Assembly (NCBI RefSeq): GCF_030010375.1
Contig: NZ_JASCRY010000001.1
Coordinates: forward strand, 434,001-498,000
Source: Flavobacterium yafengii
GTDB taxonomy: Bacteria; Bacteroidota; Bacteroidia; Flavobacteriales; Flavobacteriaceae
Direction of reading: 5' to 3'
DNA: 64,000 nt
Within the stretch, counting starts at the first letter, position 1. Every line of letters starts with the position of its first letter. Both the position numbers and the translations under genes were made by a program. This document shows positions 52,092 to 61,763 of the stretch, piece after piece. The notes beneath the pieces were generated by a model that did no database searches, was not told where the DNA came from, and saw nothing but the letters and a program-made list of their open reading frames with translations.

Positions 52092-54152
52092 TTATCCGTT
52101 TATTTTTAACTTCATTCCAGGCTTGAGTTCTTCACTGCGAATACCGTTCCATTTTTTTAAGTCCGAAATGGTCACTCCTGGATATTTTTTAGAAATACTA
52201 TACAAGGAATCTCCTTTTTTCACATAGTAATCAATCGCTTCTTTCTTAGAGGATTCGGCGATATTCGTTTTTTTCTTAAAAGAGCTTACCGTTGCTTTAT
52301 TCGTATTAATAACTAATTCGTCTTTAGCAACAATTAAAGTGGCTCCTACGCCAATCGAATTATTCGGTAAATTATTCCATTGTTTTAAATCTGCTAATGA
52401 AGCTCCAAATTTCTTAGCGACATTCCCTAAATTATCTCCTTGCAGCACAACATATTCAATGTCTTTTCGTGCTGCGCCTGAAGCTAGTTCATCTTTGCTT
52501 TCTAACGCTTTTTTTACAACTTGCAATGAAGCTCCTAATTGTACATAATTATTTGAAAGGTGGTTCCATTCTTGGATTTCGGCAACTGTAACATCATATT
52601 TATTAGCAATGCTTCCTAAATTATCTCCTTTTTGAACCACATAAAATGCTGTTGCAGTAGATGCTATCGCTTCTGATTGTGCTATTTTTTTCGTTTTTTC
52701 TTCCTTATTGGCTTTCATTTCAGAAGCAACTATTCTTTGATTGTTCGAAATTATTGCCGAAGGAACCGGATCTATTTTTGGCGCTTTTATAACGGTTGCC
52801 ACATCTGTTTGACCCATCATTATTTTTAAACTTTTACCATAAGCCAAGGCATTGCTTCTAAGTTTATTCCATTTTTTTAAATCCGCAACATCAACATCAT
52901 ATTTACGGGCAATTACACTCAGATTATCCCCGCGTTTTACTTTATAATACGTTGTTTGGGATCCCGCAATTTTTTGAATGGAACTAGCAGTATCCTTAGC
53001 AACTATTGCCTTTTCTATCTGAAATGGCTTTTCGCGTTTGTCTGATTCATATTGAGTATAGGCGTAAATTTGGTCTTCATTAGACGCGAAAACGGCTATT
53101 TTTTCTTGTGGCAATCTCAAATAATGATTTTTATCATGATAAAACGGAATCACATTTAGCTTATAGGACGGGTTCAAAACCTGCAATTGCGCCACCGAAA
53201 CATCCAACAAATCAGATATTTGCCTGAACGTCATCTGTTTCTTAATCATAATAGTATCGGTCTCAAAATGCTTTACTGAGGCTCTGTTGGGAACAATTCC
53301 GTGCTCTTTGTGGTATTCATAAATGTACATTGTAGCAAGAAAAGCGGGTACATATCCTTGTGTTTCTTTAGGAAGATTTTTTCTGATGTTCCAATAGTTT
53401 TGTTGTCCTCCAGAACGTCTAATGGCTTTTGCAACATTACCCGGACCAGAATTATAAGAGGCCAAAACTAAATCCCAATCGCCAAATATTTTATACATAT
53501 TTGTCATGTATTGCGCTGCAGCTTCACTGGCTTTCAAAGGATCGCTGCGTTCATCCACATACGAATCAATTTTCAACCCATATTGTTTTCCAGTTTGATA
53601 CATAAACTGCCAAAGTCCTGTAGCCCCCATTTTAGAAACTGCTTTTGGATTTAAAGCCGATTCTACAATCGCCAAATATTTTATCTCCAAAGGAACATTT
53701 TGTTTCGCCAAAGCTTCTTCAAAAAGCGGAAAATAATATTCTGATGTGCCCATCAAGCGCTCAAAAGATTTCTTTCTGTTTTTTAGAAATGATTTAATGA
53801 TGTTTTCCAGACCTTGATTGTACTCAATATTGAAAGGGGATTTGGCATCCATTGCCGCTAATCTTTCTTTCAAAAGGGCAGTGGGCAATTCATAATCCAC
53901 TATTTGGTCAATATTAATGTTCTTAATATCCTCTGATAAGTTGTTGTATAAATCTAAGTTTGTTAATTCTTTCATCCACAAACTGTCCACACAAGATGCT
54001 AAGTCATCTTTTATGAAGGTTTTCTTGATAGAATCTAAATAGGATAATTTTGTTTCTACTCTTACAACGTCTTTATTTACAACTGTTTCTTGCGAAAATA
54101 AATGCACGGATGCTAATAGAAAAAACGATAGGGTGGTATTTTTTATATTCAT
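52092..54152 (-). CDS. MltD-like lytic transglycosylase with four LysM domains
   Basis: A 686-aa periplasmic enzyme: signal peptide to about residue 20, helical segment to 140, then an SLT domain (about 150-290) with the catalytic Glu in AIVESALNPKAVSKMGATGL and NSGPGNVAKAIRR. A degenerate LysM-like stretch (about 290-345) follows, then four LysM repeats beginning YYKVKRGDNLSVIARKYDV, FYVVQKGDNLGSIANKYDV, YVVLQGDNLGNVAKKFGAS and YYVKKGDSLYSISKKYPGV. It cleaves glycan strands and holds peptidoglycan through the LysM modules. It is followed by the DUF4837 lipoprotein. Confidence 0.92.
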   Translation of the reverse strand: MNIKNTTLSFFLLASVHLFSQETVVNKDVVRVETKLSYLDSIKKTFIKDDLASCVDSLWMKELTNLDLYNNLSEDIKNINIDQIVDYELPTALLKERLAAMDAKSPFNIEYNQGLENIIKSFLKNRKKSFERLMGTSEYYFPLFEEALAKQNVPLEIKYLAIVESALNPKAVSKMGATGLWQFMYQTGKQYGLKIDSYVDERSDPLKASEAAAQYMTNMYKIFGDWDLVLASYNSGPGNVAKAIRRSGGQQNYWNIRKNLPKETQGYVPAFLATMYIYEYHKEHGIVPNRASVKHFETDTIMIKKQMTFRQISDLLDVSVAQLQVLNPSYKLNVIPFYHDKNHYLRLPQEKIAVFASNEDQIYAYTQYESDKREKPFQIEKAIVAKDTASSIQKIAGSQTTYYKVKRGDNLSVIARKYDVDVADLKKWNKLRSNALAYGKSLKIMMGQTDVATVIKAPKIDPVPSAIISNNQRIVASEMKANKEEKTKKIAQSEAIASTATAFYVVQKGDNLGSIANKYDVTVAEIQEWNHLSNNYVQLGASLQVVKKALESKDELASGAARKDIEYVVLQGDNLGNVAKKFGASLADLKQWNNLPNNSIGVGATLIVAKDELVINTNKATVSSFKKKTNIAESSKKEAIDYYVKKGDSLYSISKKYPGVTISDLKKWNGIRSEELKPGMKLKING

Positions 54153-54336
54153 ATTTTTACGATCAAAGACCTATATTTCAAATGATTACAAAGCTTGTTT
54201 TTACAAACTTAACAGGTTTAAACTAAAAAATTCTATAAATATTGTTAAAAATGCAATCTTTCGTTCATTTGTAAAGAATTTTCACTGGTTTTTGAAGCAA
54301 AAAACCCTTTAAAAAATCAATTCTTGAAATTTAACG

Positions 54337-54376
54337 CAAAAAAACCTCAGCGATAAATACTATCGCTAAGGTTTTT
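54337..54376 (-). terminator. Bidirectional terminator downstream of pgk
   Basis: AACCT-c-AGCGATA (54343-54355) pairs with TATCGCT-a-AGGTT (54361-54373), loop AATAC, with A-run on the left and T-run on the right. It closes the pgk transcript on the minus strand. The rest of the 54153-54452 gap shows no gene. Confidence 0.82.
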
Positions 54377-54452
54377 ATTGAATTTTGTTACCGGTTTTTA
54401 ATTTGAAATCATTACAAATCAAACCGGTTTATATTTATTTAGCAATACAATA

Positions 54453-55640
54453 TTAGTCAAGAATAGCTGCTATTCCTGGCAATATTCTACCTTCAAGCAT
54501 TTCTAGCATGGCACCACCACCTGTGGATACGTAACTCATTTTGTCTTCCAAACCAAATTGTTTTACTGCAGCTACAGAATCTCCTCCTCCAACAAGTGAA
54601 AATGCTCCGTTTGCAGTAGATTCAGCAATGAAGTTACCCAAAGCAATTGTTCCGTTAGCAAAACTTTCCATTTCAAAAACCCCTAATGGTCCATTCCAAA
54701 GGATAGTTTTAGAATCCATAATTACTTTTTTGAAGTTTTCCAAAGATTTTGGTCCTGCATCAAGTCCTTGCCATCCATCAGGAATTTCTTTTACGTCAAC
54801 TATTTGAGTATCGGCAGTATTTGAAAAAGCATTTGCTGCTACAACATCAACCGGAATGTGAATTTGAACTCCTTTTTCCTTAGCCAATCTCAAGATTTCC
54901 AATGCCAATTCTTGTTTGTCATCTTCACAAATAGAATCTCCAATTTTACCTCCCAATGCTTTTACAAAAGTAAATGTCATTCCTCCACCAATAATCATGT
55001 GGTCAACTTTGTCAAGAATATTCTCGATAACGGTAATTTTAGAAGAAACTTTAGATCCACCAAGAACTGCTGTTACTGGTTTTTCACTGTTTTTCAAAAC
55101 TTTGTTCAAGCTTTCGATTTCTTTAGCCAATAATAATCCGAAACATTTTTCAGTTGGAAAAAACTGAGCGATAATTGTAGTTGAAGCGTGTGCTCTGTGT
55201 GCCGTTCCAAAAGCGTCGTTTACATAAATATCGCCAAGTGACGCTAATTCTTTTGCAAAAGCAAGATCTCCAGCTTCTTCTTCGTCATGAAAACGTAGAT
55301 TTTCTAATAATAAAACTTCTCCTGCTTGCAATTTTTCTGAAGCAGTTGCAGCTTCTGAACCAATGCAATTTGAAACAAACTGAACTGGTACTCCAAGCAC
55401 TTCTGAAGTTATTTTCAAGATGTGTTTCAATGAATATTTTTCTTCGACACCTTTTGGTCTGCCTAAATGTGACATCAAAATTACACTTCCGCCTTGAGCA
55501 AGAATAGCATCAATTGTAGGTTTTGCCGCTTCAATACGAGTGGCATCTGTTACATTGAAATTTTCGTCCAAAGGCACATTAAAATCAACACGTATTATTG
55601 CTTTTTTAGTTGCAAAATCAAAGTCATTTAAAGTTTTCAT
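54453..55640 (-). CDS. pgk: Phosphoglycerate kinase
   Basis: A 395-aa cytosolic glycolytic enzyme. [20 protein letters not shown] with [10 protein letters not shown] at the start, [24 protein letters not shown], the hinge [16 protein letters not shown], and [16 protein letters not shown] followed by GGGDSVAAV near the end give the complete signature set. It transfers phosphate from 1,3-bisphosphoglycerate to ADP. It is monocistronic; the upstream 280-nt gap to holB holds both divergent promoters and no gene. Confidence 0.96.
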   Translation of the reverse strand: MKTLNDFDFATKKAIIRVDFNVPLDENFNVTDATRIEAAKPTIDAILAQGGSVILMSHLGRPKGVEEKYSLKHILKITSEVLGVPVQFVSNCIGSEAATASEKLQAGEVLLLENLRFHDEEEAGDLAFAKELASLGDIYVNDAFGTAHRAHASTTIIAQFFPTEKCFGLLLAKEIESLNKVLKNSEKPVTAVLGGSKVSSKITVIENILDKVDHMIIGGGMTFTFVKALGGKIGDSICEDDKQELALEILRLAKEKGVQIHIPVDVVAANAFSNTADTQIVDVKEIPDGWQGLDAGPKSLENFKKVIMDSKTILWNGPLGVFEMESFANGTIALGNFIAESTANGAFSLVGGGDSVAAVKQFGLEDKMSYVSTGGGAMLEMLEGRILPGIAAILD

Positions 55641-55911
55641 TAGGTATGTTTTTTAGTTTATTTTTTTTGAAAGAATAACAAATATAGAACTTTTAAATTA
55701 TTAATAAATTAGCAAAAACAACATAAAATAAATTTTAAGCAACGAAATCGATGTAAATTAATAAATAATGCGTTTTTTTAATACTTTAAATGTTTTTAAT
55801 TCCAAAAAAGTTAAATTAAATTTTAAAAATATAGTCGGTATTTGCATCATTTTGAAACTTGCTTATACTGAAACTTTGCATCCGAAAATTTTAGACTAAA
55901 CCATTTTCTTC

Positions 55912-55919
55912 TATCTTTG
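55912..55919 (+). promoter_or_regulatory. -7 box of holB, only 4 nt from the start codon
   Basis: TATCTTTG is a full match to TAnnTTTG and ends 4 nt before ATG 55924. If transcription begins 5-7 nt after the box, as is usual, the mRNA would be leaderless or nearly so. No TTG lies at the expected distance upstream, so the assignment is provisional. Confidence 0.45.
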
Positions 55920-55923
55920 CTTT

Positions 55924-57072
55924 ATGCAATTTTCAGAAATTTTAGGACAAGAACACATTAAAAGTCATTTGACAAAAAGTGCTGATTTGGGTAGAATTCC
56001 TCATGCACAATTATTCATTGGTCCTGAAGGGAGTGGCACTTTGCCTATGGCAATTGCTTACGCCCAATACATTATCTGCAGCAATCAAAACTCAGAAAAT
56101 TCAGGTTCAAATGAAGCGTGCAATATAAAATTCCAGAAAACTTCACATCCGGATTTGCATTTTATATACCCAACCGTGAGTACCGAAGATGTAAAAACAA
56201 AACCCAAAAGCATCGATTTTATTGCGGAATGGCGAGAGTTTTTGAACCAAAACCCGTACGGAAGTCTATTTGATTGGTACCAAATGTTAGGTGTTAAAAA
56301 TAAACAAGGCGAAATAAGAGTTGATGATGCGCAGGAAATATTGAAATCCCTGGCATTAAAATCGTACGAAGGCGGATACAAAGTAATGATCATTTGGATG
56401 GCCGATAAATTGAATATTGCCGCTTCTAATAAATTATTGAAACTACTCGAAGAACCTACGGACAGAACGGTTTTTATCCTGATTTCAGAAAATGAAGAAG
56501 ATATCATTCAAACCATTCGTTCCCGATGCCAAGTCTTGCATTTTAACGGATTAAGTGAAACCGTAATTTCCGAAGCCTTAGTTTCAAGAGAGAACACGGA
56601 GCCTAAAGAAGCTTTAAAAATAGCGCATCAGGCACAAGGAAATTATAACAAAGCATTGCAATTATTACAACCGGACAGCGAATCGGTTTTTTTCGAAAAA
56701 TGGTTTGTTGATTGGGTTCGAGCTGCTTTTAGAGCCAAAGGAAACGCAGCGGCTATTCAGGATTTGATTCAATGGAGTGAGCAAATTGCCGGTTTAGGAA
56801 GAGAAACTCAAAAGAAATTTTTACATTTTTGTATCGATATGTTCCGTCAGGCCTTGTTGTTGAATTATCAAACCGCAAGTTTAGTTTACATAGAGCCAAA
56901 AGTGGAAAAATTCAAATTGGAGAATTTTGCCCCTTTCGTGAATGGCAACAACATAAATGATATTTTCAAAGAACTTTCGGATGCTATGTATCACATTGAA
57001 CGCAACGGAAACGCAAAAATTATTTTAACCGATTTATCTATAAAACTTACCCGTTTAATTCACAAAAAATAA
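55924..57072 (+). CDS. holB: DNA polymerase III subunit delta'
   Basis: A 382-aa clamp-loader subunit. FSEILGQEHIKSHLTKSADL at the N-terminus, HAQLFIGPEGSGTLPMAIAY (degenerate P-loop, as expected of delta'), SYEGGYKVMIIWMADKLNIA and LLKLLEEPTDRTVFIL, then RSRCQVLHF. A C-terminal helical domain ends the protein. It lies 4 nt before a DoxX gene and begins a group that also includes a thioesterase gene. Confidence 0.9.
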   Translation: MQFSEILGQEHIKSHLTKSADLGRIPHAQLFIGPEGSGTLPMAIAYAQYIICSNQNSENSGSNEACNIKFQKTSHPDLHFIYPTVSTEDVKTKPKSIDFIAEWREFLNQNPYGSLFDWYQMLGVKNKQGEIRVDDAQEILKSLALKSYEGGYKVMIIWMADKLNIAASNKLLKLLEEPTDRTVFILISENEEDIIQTIRSRCQVLHFNGLSETVISEALVSRENTEPKEALKIAHQAQGNYNKALQLLQPDSESVFFEKWFVDWVRAAFRAKGNAAAIQDLIQWSEQIAGLGRETQKKFLHFCIDMFRQALLLNYQTASLVYIEPKVEKFKLENFAPFVNGNNINDIFKELSDAMYHIERNGNAKIILTDLSIKLTRLIHKK

Positions 57073-57076
57073 AAAA

Positions 57077-57460
57077 ATGAACAACATTACTTCGATTTTA
57101 ATTTTAATTTTTCTGGCCATTACTTTCCTGCAATCTGGTTACGACAAACTGTTTTATTGGAAAGATAATGTCGACTGGCTGAAAGGTCATTTTGCCAAAA
57201 CTCCATTAAAAAACCATGTGCCGTTAGCATTGCTTAACATTTTAATATTAGAATTAATTTCTGGTATTTTATGCGTAGTGGGTTGCATTGAATTATTCGT
57301 AAATAATGGCAGAATATTCGGTTTTTATGGAGCGGTTTTCTCTTGTATCACTTTATTGATGTTGCTTTTCGGACAGCGATTAGCCAAAGATTATGATGGT
57401 GCGAGAACAATTGTTATCTATTTTATCCCTGCAATATTAGCAGTTTATTGGTTAAACTAA
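57077..57460 (+). CDS. DoxX-family membrane protein
   Basis: A 127-aa protein with four predicted helices (about 5-18, 45-68, 78-98 and 108-126). LAITFLQSGYDKLFYWKDNV near the start and RLAKDYDGARTIVIYFIPAI near the end are DoxX-like. The function is not established; members act in quinone or redox metabolism. It starts 4 nt after holB, so it is co-transcribed, but functional linkage is doubtful. Confidence 0.78.
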   Translation: MNNITSILILIFLAITFLQSGYDKLFYWKDNVDWLKGHFAKTPLKNHVPLALLNILILELISGILCVVGCIELFVNNGRIFGFYGAVFSCITLLMLLFGQRLAKDYDGARTIVIYFIPAILAVYWLN

Positions 57461-57507
57461 AACCATACTATTATTTAAAAACAACAATTTCCTTTTACAT
57501 AAAAAAC

Positions 57508-58017
57508 ATGACTCCAAAACATCCTTCAGAATCCCTTACTATATTAACTGATTTGGTTTTACCAAGTGAGACTAATCCTTTGAATAATCTTTTTGGTGGC
57601 GAATTATTGGCTCGTATGGATCGCGCTGCGAGTATAGCGGCACGTAGACACTCCAGAAGAATTGTAGTTACAGCTTCGGTAAATCACGTTGCCTTTAACA
57701 GAGCCATTCCGCTGGGGAGTGTTGTTACTGTTGAAGCAAAAGTTTCAAGATCGTTTAAAAGTTCTATGGAAATTTTTATTGATATTTGGGTAGAAGACAG
57801 AGAATCTGGCAACAAAACCAAAGCCAACGAAGCAATTTATACTTTTGTTGCGGTTGATGATACCGGAAGACCGGTTGAAGTGCCACAAATAGTTCCGGAA
57901 ACTGAGCTGGAAAAACAACGTTTTGATGCCGCATTGAGACGCAAACAACTAAGTCTAGTTTTAGCAGGAAAATTAAATCCTCATGAAGCTACTGAATTGA
58001 AGGCCTTGTTCCTATAA
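57508..58017 (+). CDS. Acyl-CoA thioesterase (hotdog fold)
   Basis: ATG 57508 (MTPKHPSESLTILTDLVLPS) gives 169 aa; the longer frame overlaps the DoxX gene and lacks conservation. The 4HBT/hotdog core contains ETNPLNNLFGGELLARMDRA, VVTASVNHVAFNRAIPLGSV and NEAIYTFVAVDDTGRPVEVP. It hydrolyses acyl-CoA to fatty acid and CoA; the chain length is unknown. It forms the end of the holB group. Confidence 0.88.
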   Translation: MTPKHPSESLTILTDLVLPSETNPLNNLFGGELLARMDRAASIAARRHSRRIVVTASVNHVAFNRAIPLGSVVTVEAKVSRSFKSSMEIFIDIWVEDRESGNKTKANEAIYTFVAVDDTGRPVEVPQIVPETELEKQRFDAALRRKQLSLVLAGKLNPHEATELKALFL

Positions 58018-58216
58018 CACAAATAATCAACTTGTTTTTTATTGAAAATTAGATTTAAAATATTCTTGAAAGAGAAAATTTACATTAAAAAAAGAAGTAT
58101 TTTTACGAAAATAAATGTTCGCACACAAATGAAATTTTCAGGATAATTAGTCATTATGTTAGTTTCTTAGAGTTATAAAATAATACAAATAGATGAAAGA
58201 AAAGGTAAAAGAGAAG

Positions 58217-59221
58217 ATGAGTACAGAGAAAGAATCCAAATTAAAAGCGCTACAACTTACGCTTGACAAACTTGACAAAACGTACGGAAAAGGAACGGTG
58301 ATGAAAATGGGAGATAAAGCCATTGAAGAAGTGGAAACTATCTCATCAGGATCTTTAGGAATCGATTTAGCATTAGGCGTTGGTGGGTACCCAAGAGGTA
58401 GAATTATTGAAATATACGGTCCGGAATCTTCTGGAAAAACAACCTTAACACTTCATGCTATTGCCGAAGCTCAAAAAGCGGGAGGAATTGCTGCTTTTAT
58501 TGATGCAGAACACGCTTTCGATAGAAATTATGCAGAAAAACTAGGTGTAGATATCGAAAACTTAATCATATCGCAACCAGACAACGGGGAACAAGCGTTA
58601 GAAATTGCCGAGAACTTAATTCGTTCAGGAGCAATTGACATTGTAGTAATTGACTCGGTTGCCGCTTTGACTCCAAAAAGTGAAATTGAAGGAGAAATGG
58701 GAGATTCTAAAATGGGTCTTCACGCTCGTTTAATGTCTCAGGCGTTGCGTAAATTAACAGGGACCATCAGTAAAACAAATTGTACTGTTTTCTTTATTAA
58801 CCAATTAAGAGAGAAAATTGGTGTAATGTTTGGAAATCCAGAAACAACAACTGGAGGAAATGCATTGAAGTTTTACGCTTCGGTTCGTTTAGACATCCGT
58901 CGTTCCACACAAATTAAAGATGGCGATAACGTCCTTGGAAACAGAACCAAAGTAAAAGTGGTGAAAAACAAGGTAGCTCCACCATTTAAAATTGCTGAAT
59001 TTGACATCATGTATGGTGAAGGAATTTCAAAAACAGGAGAAATTTTAGATCTTGCAGTAGAATTTGAAATCATCAAAAAAGCGGGATCTTGGTTCAGTTA
59101 TGGTGAAACCAAATTAGGACAAGGTCGTGATGCTGTTAAGTCATTAATAAAAGACAATCCGGAATTAGCGGATGAACTTGAAGAAAAAATCAAAGCAAGA
59201 ATAAAAGAATTAGCAGCATAA
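58217..59221 (+). CDS. recA: Recombinase A
   Basis: ATG 58217 ([20 protein letters not shown]) gives the normal 334 aa; the frame can be extended by 8 codons to 58193. The Walker A motif is GPESSGKTT, the Walker [15 protein letters not shown], and loop L2 [20 protein letters not shown]. It promotes strand exchange and LexA-type self-cleavage. No SOS-box-like palindrome is obvious in the upstream 200 nt. Confidence 0.97.
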   Translation: MSTEKESKLKALQLTLDKLDKTYGKGTVMKMGDKAIEEVETISSGSLGIDLALGVGGYPRGRIIEIYGPESSGKTTLTLHAIAEAQKAGGIAAFIDAEHAFDRNYAEKLGVDIENLIISQPDNGEQALEIAENLIRSGAIDIVVIDSVAALTPKSEIEGEMGDSKMGLHARLMSQALRKLTGTISKTNCTVFFINQLREKIGVMFGNPETTTGGNALKFYASVRLDIRRSTQIKDGDNVLGNRTKVKVVKNKVAPPFKIAEFDIMYGEGISKTGEILDLAVEFEIIKKAGSWFSYGETKLGQGRDAVKSLIKDNPELADELEEKIKARIKELAA

Positions 59222-59227
59222 AAACTA

Positions 59228-59253
59228 AAACCCGAGAATATCGGGTTTTTTTA
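59228..59253 (+). terminator. Rho-independent terminator after recA
   Basis: ACCCGA pairs with TCGGGT around GAATA, with an A-run before and T-run after, starting about 8 nt after the recA stop. Confidence 0.85.
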
Positions 59254-59353
59254 ATTTATAACGCAACCTTTTAAAAAAATTTCATCTATTAAGAAAACCG
59301 TTAATAAAAACTTTTAAACTGACGGAATAGTATTAACTTTTAAATTAGTAAAG

Positions 59354-59764
59354 ATGAAAAAAATTGTTTTACTCACCCTTTTTTTATTGACCCTGACGGG
59401 CTGTAGTATTGACGATGATCAACCAAATTACAGCTATGAAGTACTTCCTGTAGACAGTTACACAGTGCCTCAATCTTTCACTTTAGGGCAAACCTATGAA
59501 ATAAAATTGAAGTACAAAAAACCTTCAGATTGCCACTCTTTTCAAGGAATCTATTACGATAAGAATTTAAACGTAAGAACAATTGGTATACAAACTAGCG
59601 TTCTTGAAAGTCCAAATTGCACACCTTTAACTACCGAGCCCATTGAGGTTTCTTTCAATTTTTATGTAACCAATACCGGTTCCTATATTTTTAAATTTTA
59701 TAAAGGTGAGGACGCCAATGGTCAAAATATATTTGAAGAAGTTGAAATTCCAGTGATTAATTAA
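59354..59764 (+). CDS. Small lipoprotein, function unknown, first gene of the sigma operon
   Basis: A 136-aa lipoprotein: MKKIVLLTLFLLTLTGC gives Cys16 as lipid site, then an acidic SIDDD linker that fits a surface- or outer-membrane-destined lipoprotein of Bacteroidota. The mature part looks like one beta-sandwich (YTVPQSFTLGQTYEIKLKYK, SFNFYVTNTGSYIFKFYKGE), with two cysteines (CHSF, NCTP) that may form a disulfide. No known family recognised. Its stop overlaps the sigma factor start by one base, so it may be the sensory partner of the sigma/anti-sigma pair. Confidence 0.8.
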   Translation: MKKIVLLTLFLLTLTGCSIDDDQPNYSYEVLPVDSYTVPQSFTLGQTYEIKLKYKKPSDCHSFQGIYYDKNLNVRTIGIQTSVLESPNCTPLTTEPIEVSFNFYVTNTGSYIFKFYKGEDANGQNIFEEVEIPVIN

Positions 59765-60321
59765 TGACCGAAAAAACTGTGGTATTAGATCAAATAATTA
59801 ATCAATGTAAAAAAAACTGCCCCAAGGCACAAGAGCAATTGTACCAATTGTTTTCTAAAAAATTCTTTGGGGTGTGTTTAAAATACTCCACTGATTATGC
59901 AGATGCCGAAGACAATCTACAAGATGGGTTTTTGATCATTTTTGATAAAATTGAGCAGTATAATTTTAAAGGTTCTTTTGAAGGATGGGCAAAGAGAATA
60001 TTAATTAACAATGCCCTTCAAAAATTCAGAGGCGTTAGATATATGGAAGTTATAAACGACAATATTCCTGAGGAAGAAGTCGAAATTGAAGATGAAAATA
60101 TTTCTATCGAGTATCTAATGCAAATCATTCAAGAGTTACCAGACCAGTATAGATTAGTTTTTAGTCTCTATGTACTTGATGGATATTCTCATAAAGAAGT
60201 TTCCGAGATGCTTAAAATCAGTACCGGGACCACAAAGTCAAATCTTGCCAGAGCAAGAGGGATTTTGAAAGAAAAAATTGATCATTACACAAAAATTAAA
60301 ATAAATTCATTGGCAAAATGA
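59764..60321 (+). CDS. ECF-type RNA polymerase sigma factor
   Basis: A 185-aa group-4 sigma factor. Region 2 spans about 24-92 (YSTDYADAEDNLQDGFLIIF, FKGSFEGWAKRILINNA), region 4 about 117-172 (LPDQYRLVFSLYVLDGYSHK, EVSEMLKISTGTTKSNLARA). There is no region 3. It would direct RNA polymerase to a stress or envelope regulon. It is tightly coupled upstream to a lipoprotein (TAATG) and downstream to the putative anti-sigma protein (ATGA overlap). Confidence 0.92.
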   Translation: MTEKTVVLDQIINQCKKNCPKAQEQLYQLFSKKFFGVCLKYSTDYADAEDNLQDGFLIIFDKIEQYNFKGSFEGWAKRILINNALQKFRGVRYMEVINDNIPEEEVEIEDENISIEYLMQIIQELPDQYRLVFSLYVLDGYSHKEVSEMLKISTGTTKSNLARARGILKEKIDHYTKIKINSLAK

Positions 60322-61763
60322 ACGATAAAAAAAATATAGACCGATTGTTTCAAGAGCGATTCAAAGATTTTGAAACAGAGCCAAGTAAACAGGTTTGGAT
60401 AAATATTCAGGCCTCTTTAAAAGAAAAAGAAAAGGACAGAAAAGTAATTCCGTTTTGGATAAAATCTTCTGGGATTGCGGCTGCTTTCCTTTTAGGTTTT
60501 TTTGCATTGAACACCGTTTTAAACAATACTGTTGAAATAAAAAATGGTGTCGTTCTAGACACGAAAGTTTTAAAAAATTCGTTTAATGGAAAGGATTCTA
60601 CTCTTGATAAAACAAAAAAAGAGTCTAATCCTTTAGAAGTGAAAACAATTCCTCAGGTCGTAGTTAACAAAAGTAAAACAGGGAAAACAAATGAAAAAGA
60701 AATTATATCTTCTGATAGATTTAAAATCAATTCGAACAAAGAGAAGAATCAGAACGGTTCTGTTGTTTATTTCCAAAAAAATAATTCACCGCTAAAACAA
60801 ACAACAGCATATACTGACAACCTAAAATCTACGGCTGTTATTGCTGAAAAAAACAACGCAAAAACCAAAAACCCGTTTGAAAATATTCCACAAAATCAAA
60901 CACCTGCAAAAAATGTCTTAAAAGTGGGTGAAAACGCTATAATTGCCGCAATAGATCCTAAAAAAGAGCCCTCAAGTCCTACTGAAATCCCAAACGAATT
61001 AGAAGAAATCCTTAAAAAGAAAAAAGGAGAAGAAAAAGAAGTTGTGGTTCTTAATCAAAAAAACAAGTGGCAAATTACGCCAAACATCGCGGCTGTGTAT
61101 CTGAATTCAAATTCAGGCGGTTCTGCCATTGACCCTCAATTTTCAGAAAATCAAAAAACGGGCGATAACAGCTTAAGTTTTGGTATTGGGGTAAATTATG
61201 CTGTTTCTAAAAAAATAGCCTTACGAAGCGGAATTAACAAACTCTCGTTAGGATACAACACGAATAACGTAGTTTATTCGACAGGTTTGGCGAACAATAA
61301 TCTGGTAAATATCAATTATTCTTCAAATGCATTAATTGAGATTAAAAATCAATCTGCTTTGAACGGCTTAATCACTTTCGAAAAAGACCTACAAAAAACC
61401 AATACAGGCGCCATCAATCAAAAAATGGGCTATTATGAAGTTCCTTTGGAAGTTTCCTATGCTGTTTTGGATAAAAAATTTGGAATCAACGTTATTGGAG
61501 GCGTAAGTACTTTGTTTCTCAGCCAGAATAAAATATCGTTAGTTTCATCTGAAACCAATGTGAAATTAGGAGAAGCAAAAAACTTGAATCAAGTTCATTT
61601 CAGTACTAATGTGGGTTTAGGATTTAAGTACCAGATTATAAAATCATTCCAAATTAATGTGGAGCCGATGGTTAAATATCAATTGAATACATTTTCGAAC
61701 AACTCGGGTGACTTTAAACCGTTATTTATAGGATTGTATTCTGGTATTAGCTATAGCTTTTAA
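60318..61763 (+). CDS. Anti-sigma-like protein spanning both membranes, with C-terminal outer-membrane barrel
   Basis: A 481-aa protein of unusual layout. Residues 1-46 are a soluble cytoplasmic segment (LFQERFKDFETEPSKQVWIN). Residues about 47-68 form one transmembrane helix (IKSSGIAAAFLLGFFAL). Residues 69-248 are a long Lys/Asn/Pro-rich linker. Residues 250-481 read as amphipathic beta strands (ITPNIAAVYLN, SLSFGIGVNYAVSK, KIALRSGIN, VPLEVSYAVL) and end in GLYSGISYSF, with a C-terminal Phe typical of outer-membrane barrels. This matches the dual membrane-spanning anti-sigma type described in Bacteroides. It starts inside the sigma stop codon and overlaps the opposing plsC gene by 17 nt. 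Confidence 0.75.
   Translation: MNDKKNIDRLFQERFKDFETEPSKQVWINIQASLKEKEKDRKVIPFWIKSSGIAAAFLLGFFALNTVLNNTVEIKNGVVLDTKVLKNSFNGKDSTLDKTKKESNPLEVKTIPQVVVNKSKTGKTNEKEIISSDRFKINSNKEKNQNGSVVYFQKNNSPLKQTTAYTDNLKSTAVIAEKNNAKTKNPFENIPQNQTPAKNVLKVGENAIIAAIDPKKEPSSPTEIPNELEEILKKKKGEEKEVVVLNQKNKWQITPNIAAVYLNSNSGGSAIDPQFSENQKTGDNSLSFGIGVNYAVSKKIALRSGINKLSLGYNTNNVVYSTGLANNNLVNINYSSNALIEIKNQSALNGLITFEKDLQKTNTGAINQKMGYYEVPLEVSYAVLDKKFGINVIGGVSTLFLSQNKISLVSSETNVKLGEAKNLNQVHFSTNVGLGFKYQIIKSFQINVEPMVKYQLNTFSNNSGDFKPLFIGLYSGISYSF

Noticed and set aside
55181..55507. Leucine-rich 108-codon frame opposite pgk
   Set aside because: Antisense to a fully conserved enzyme; the Leu/Gln richness is the complement of Glu/Lys codons.
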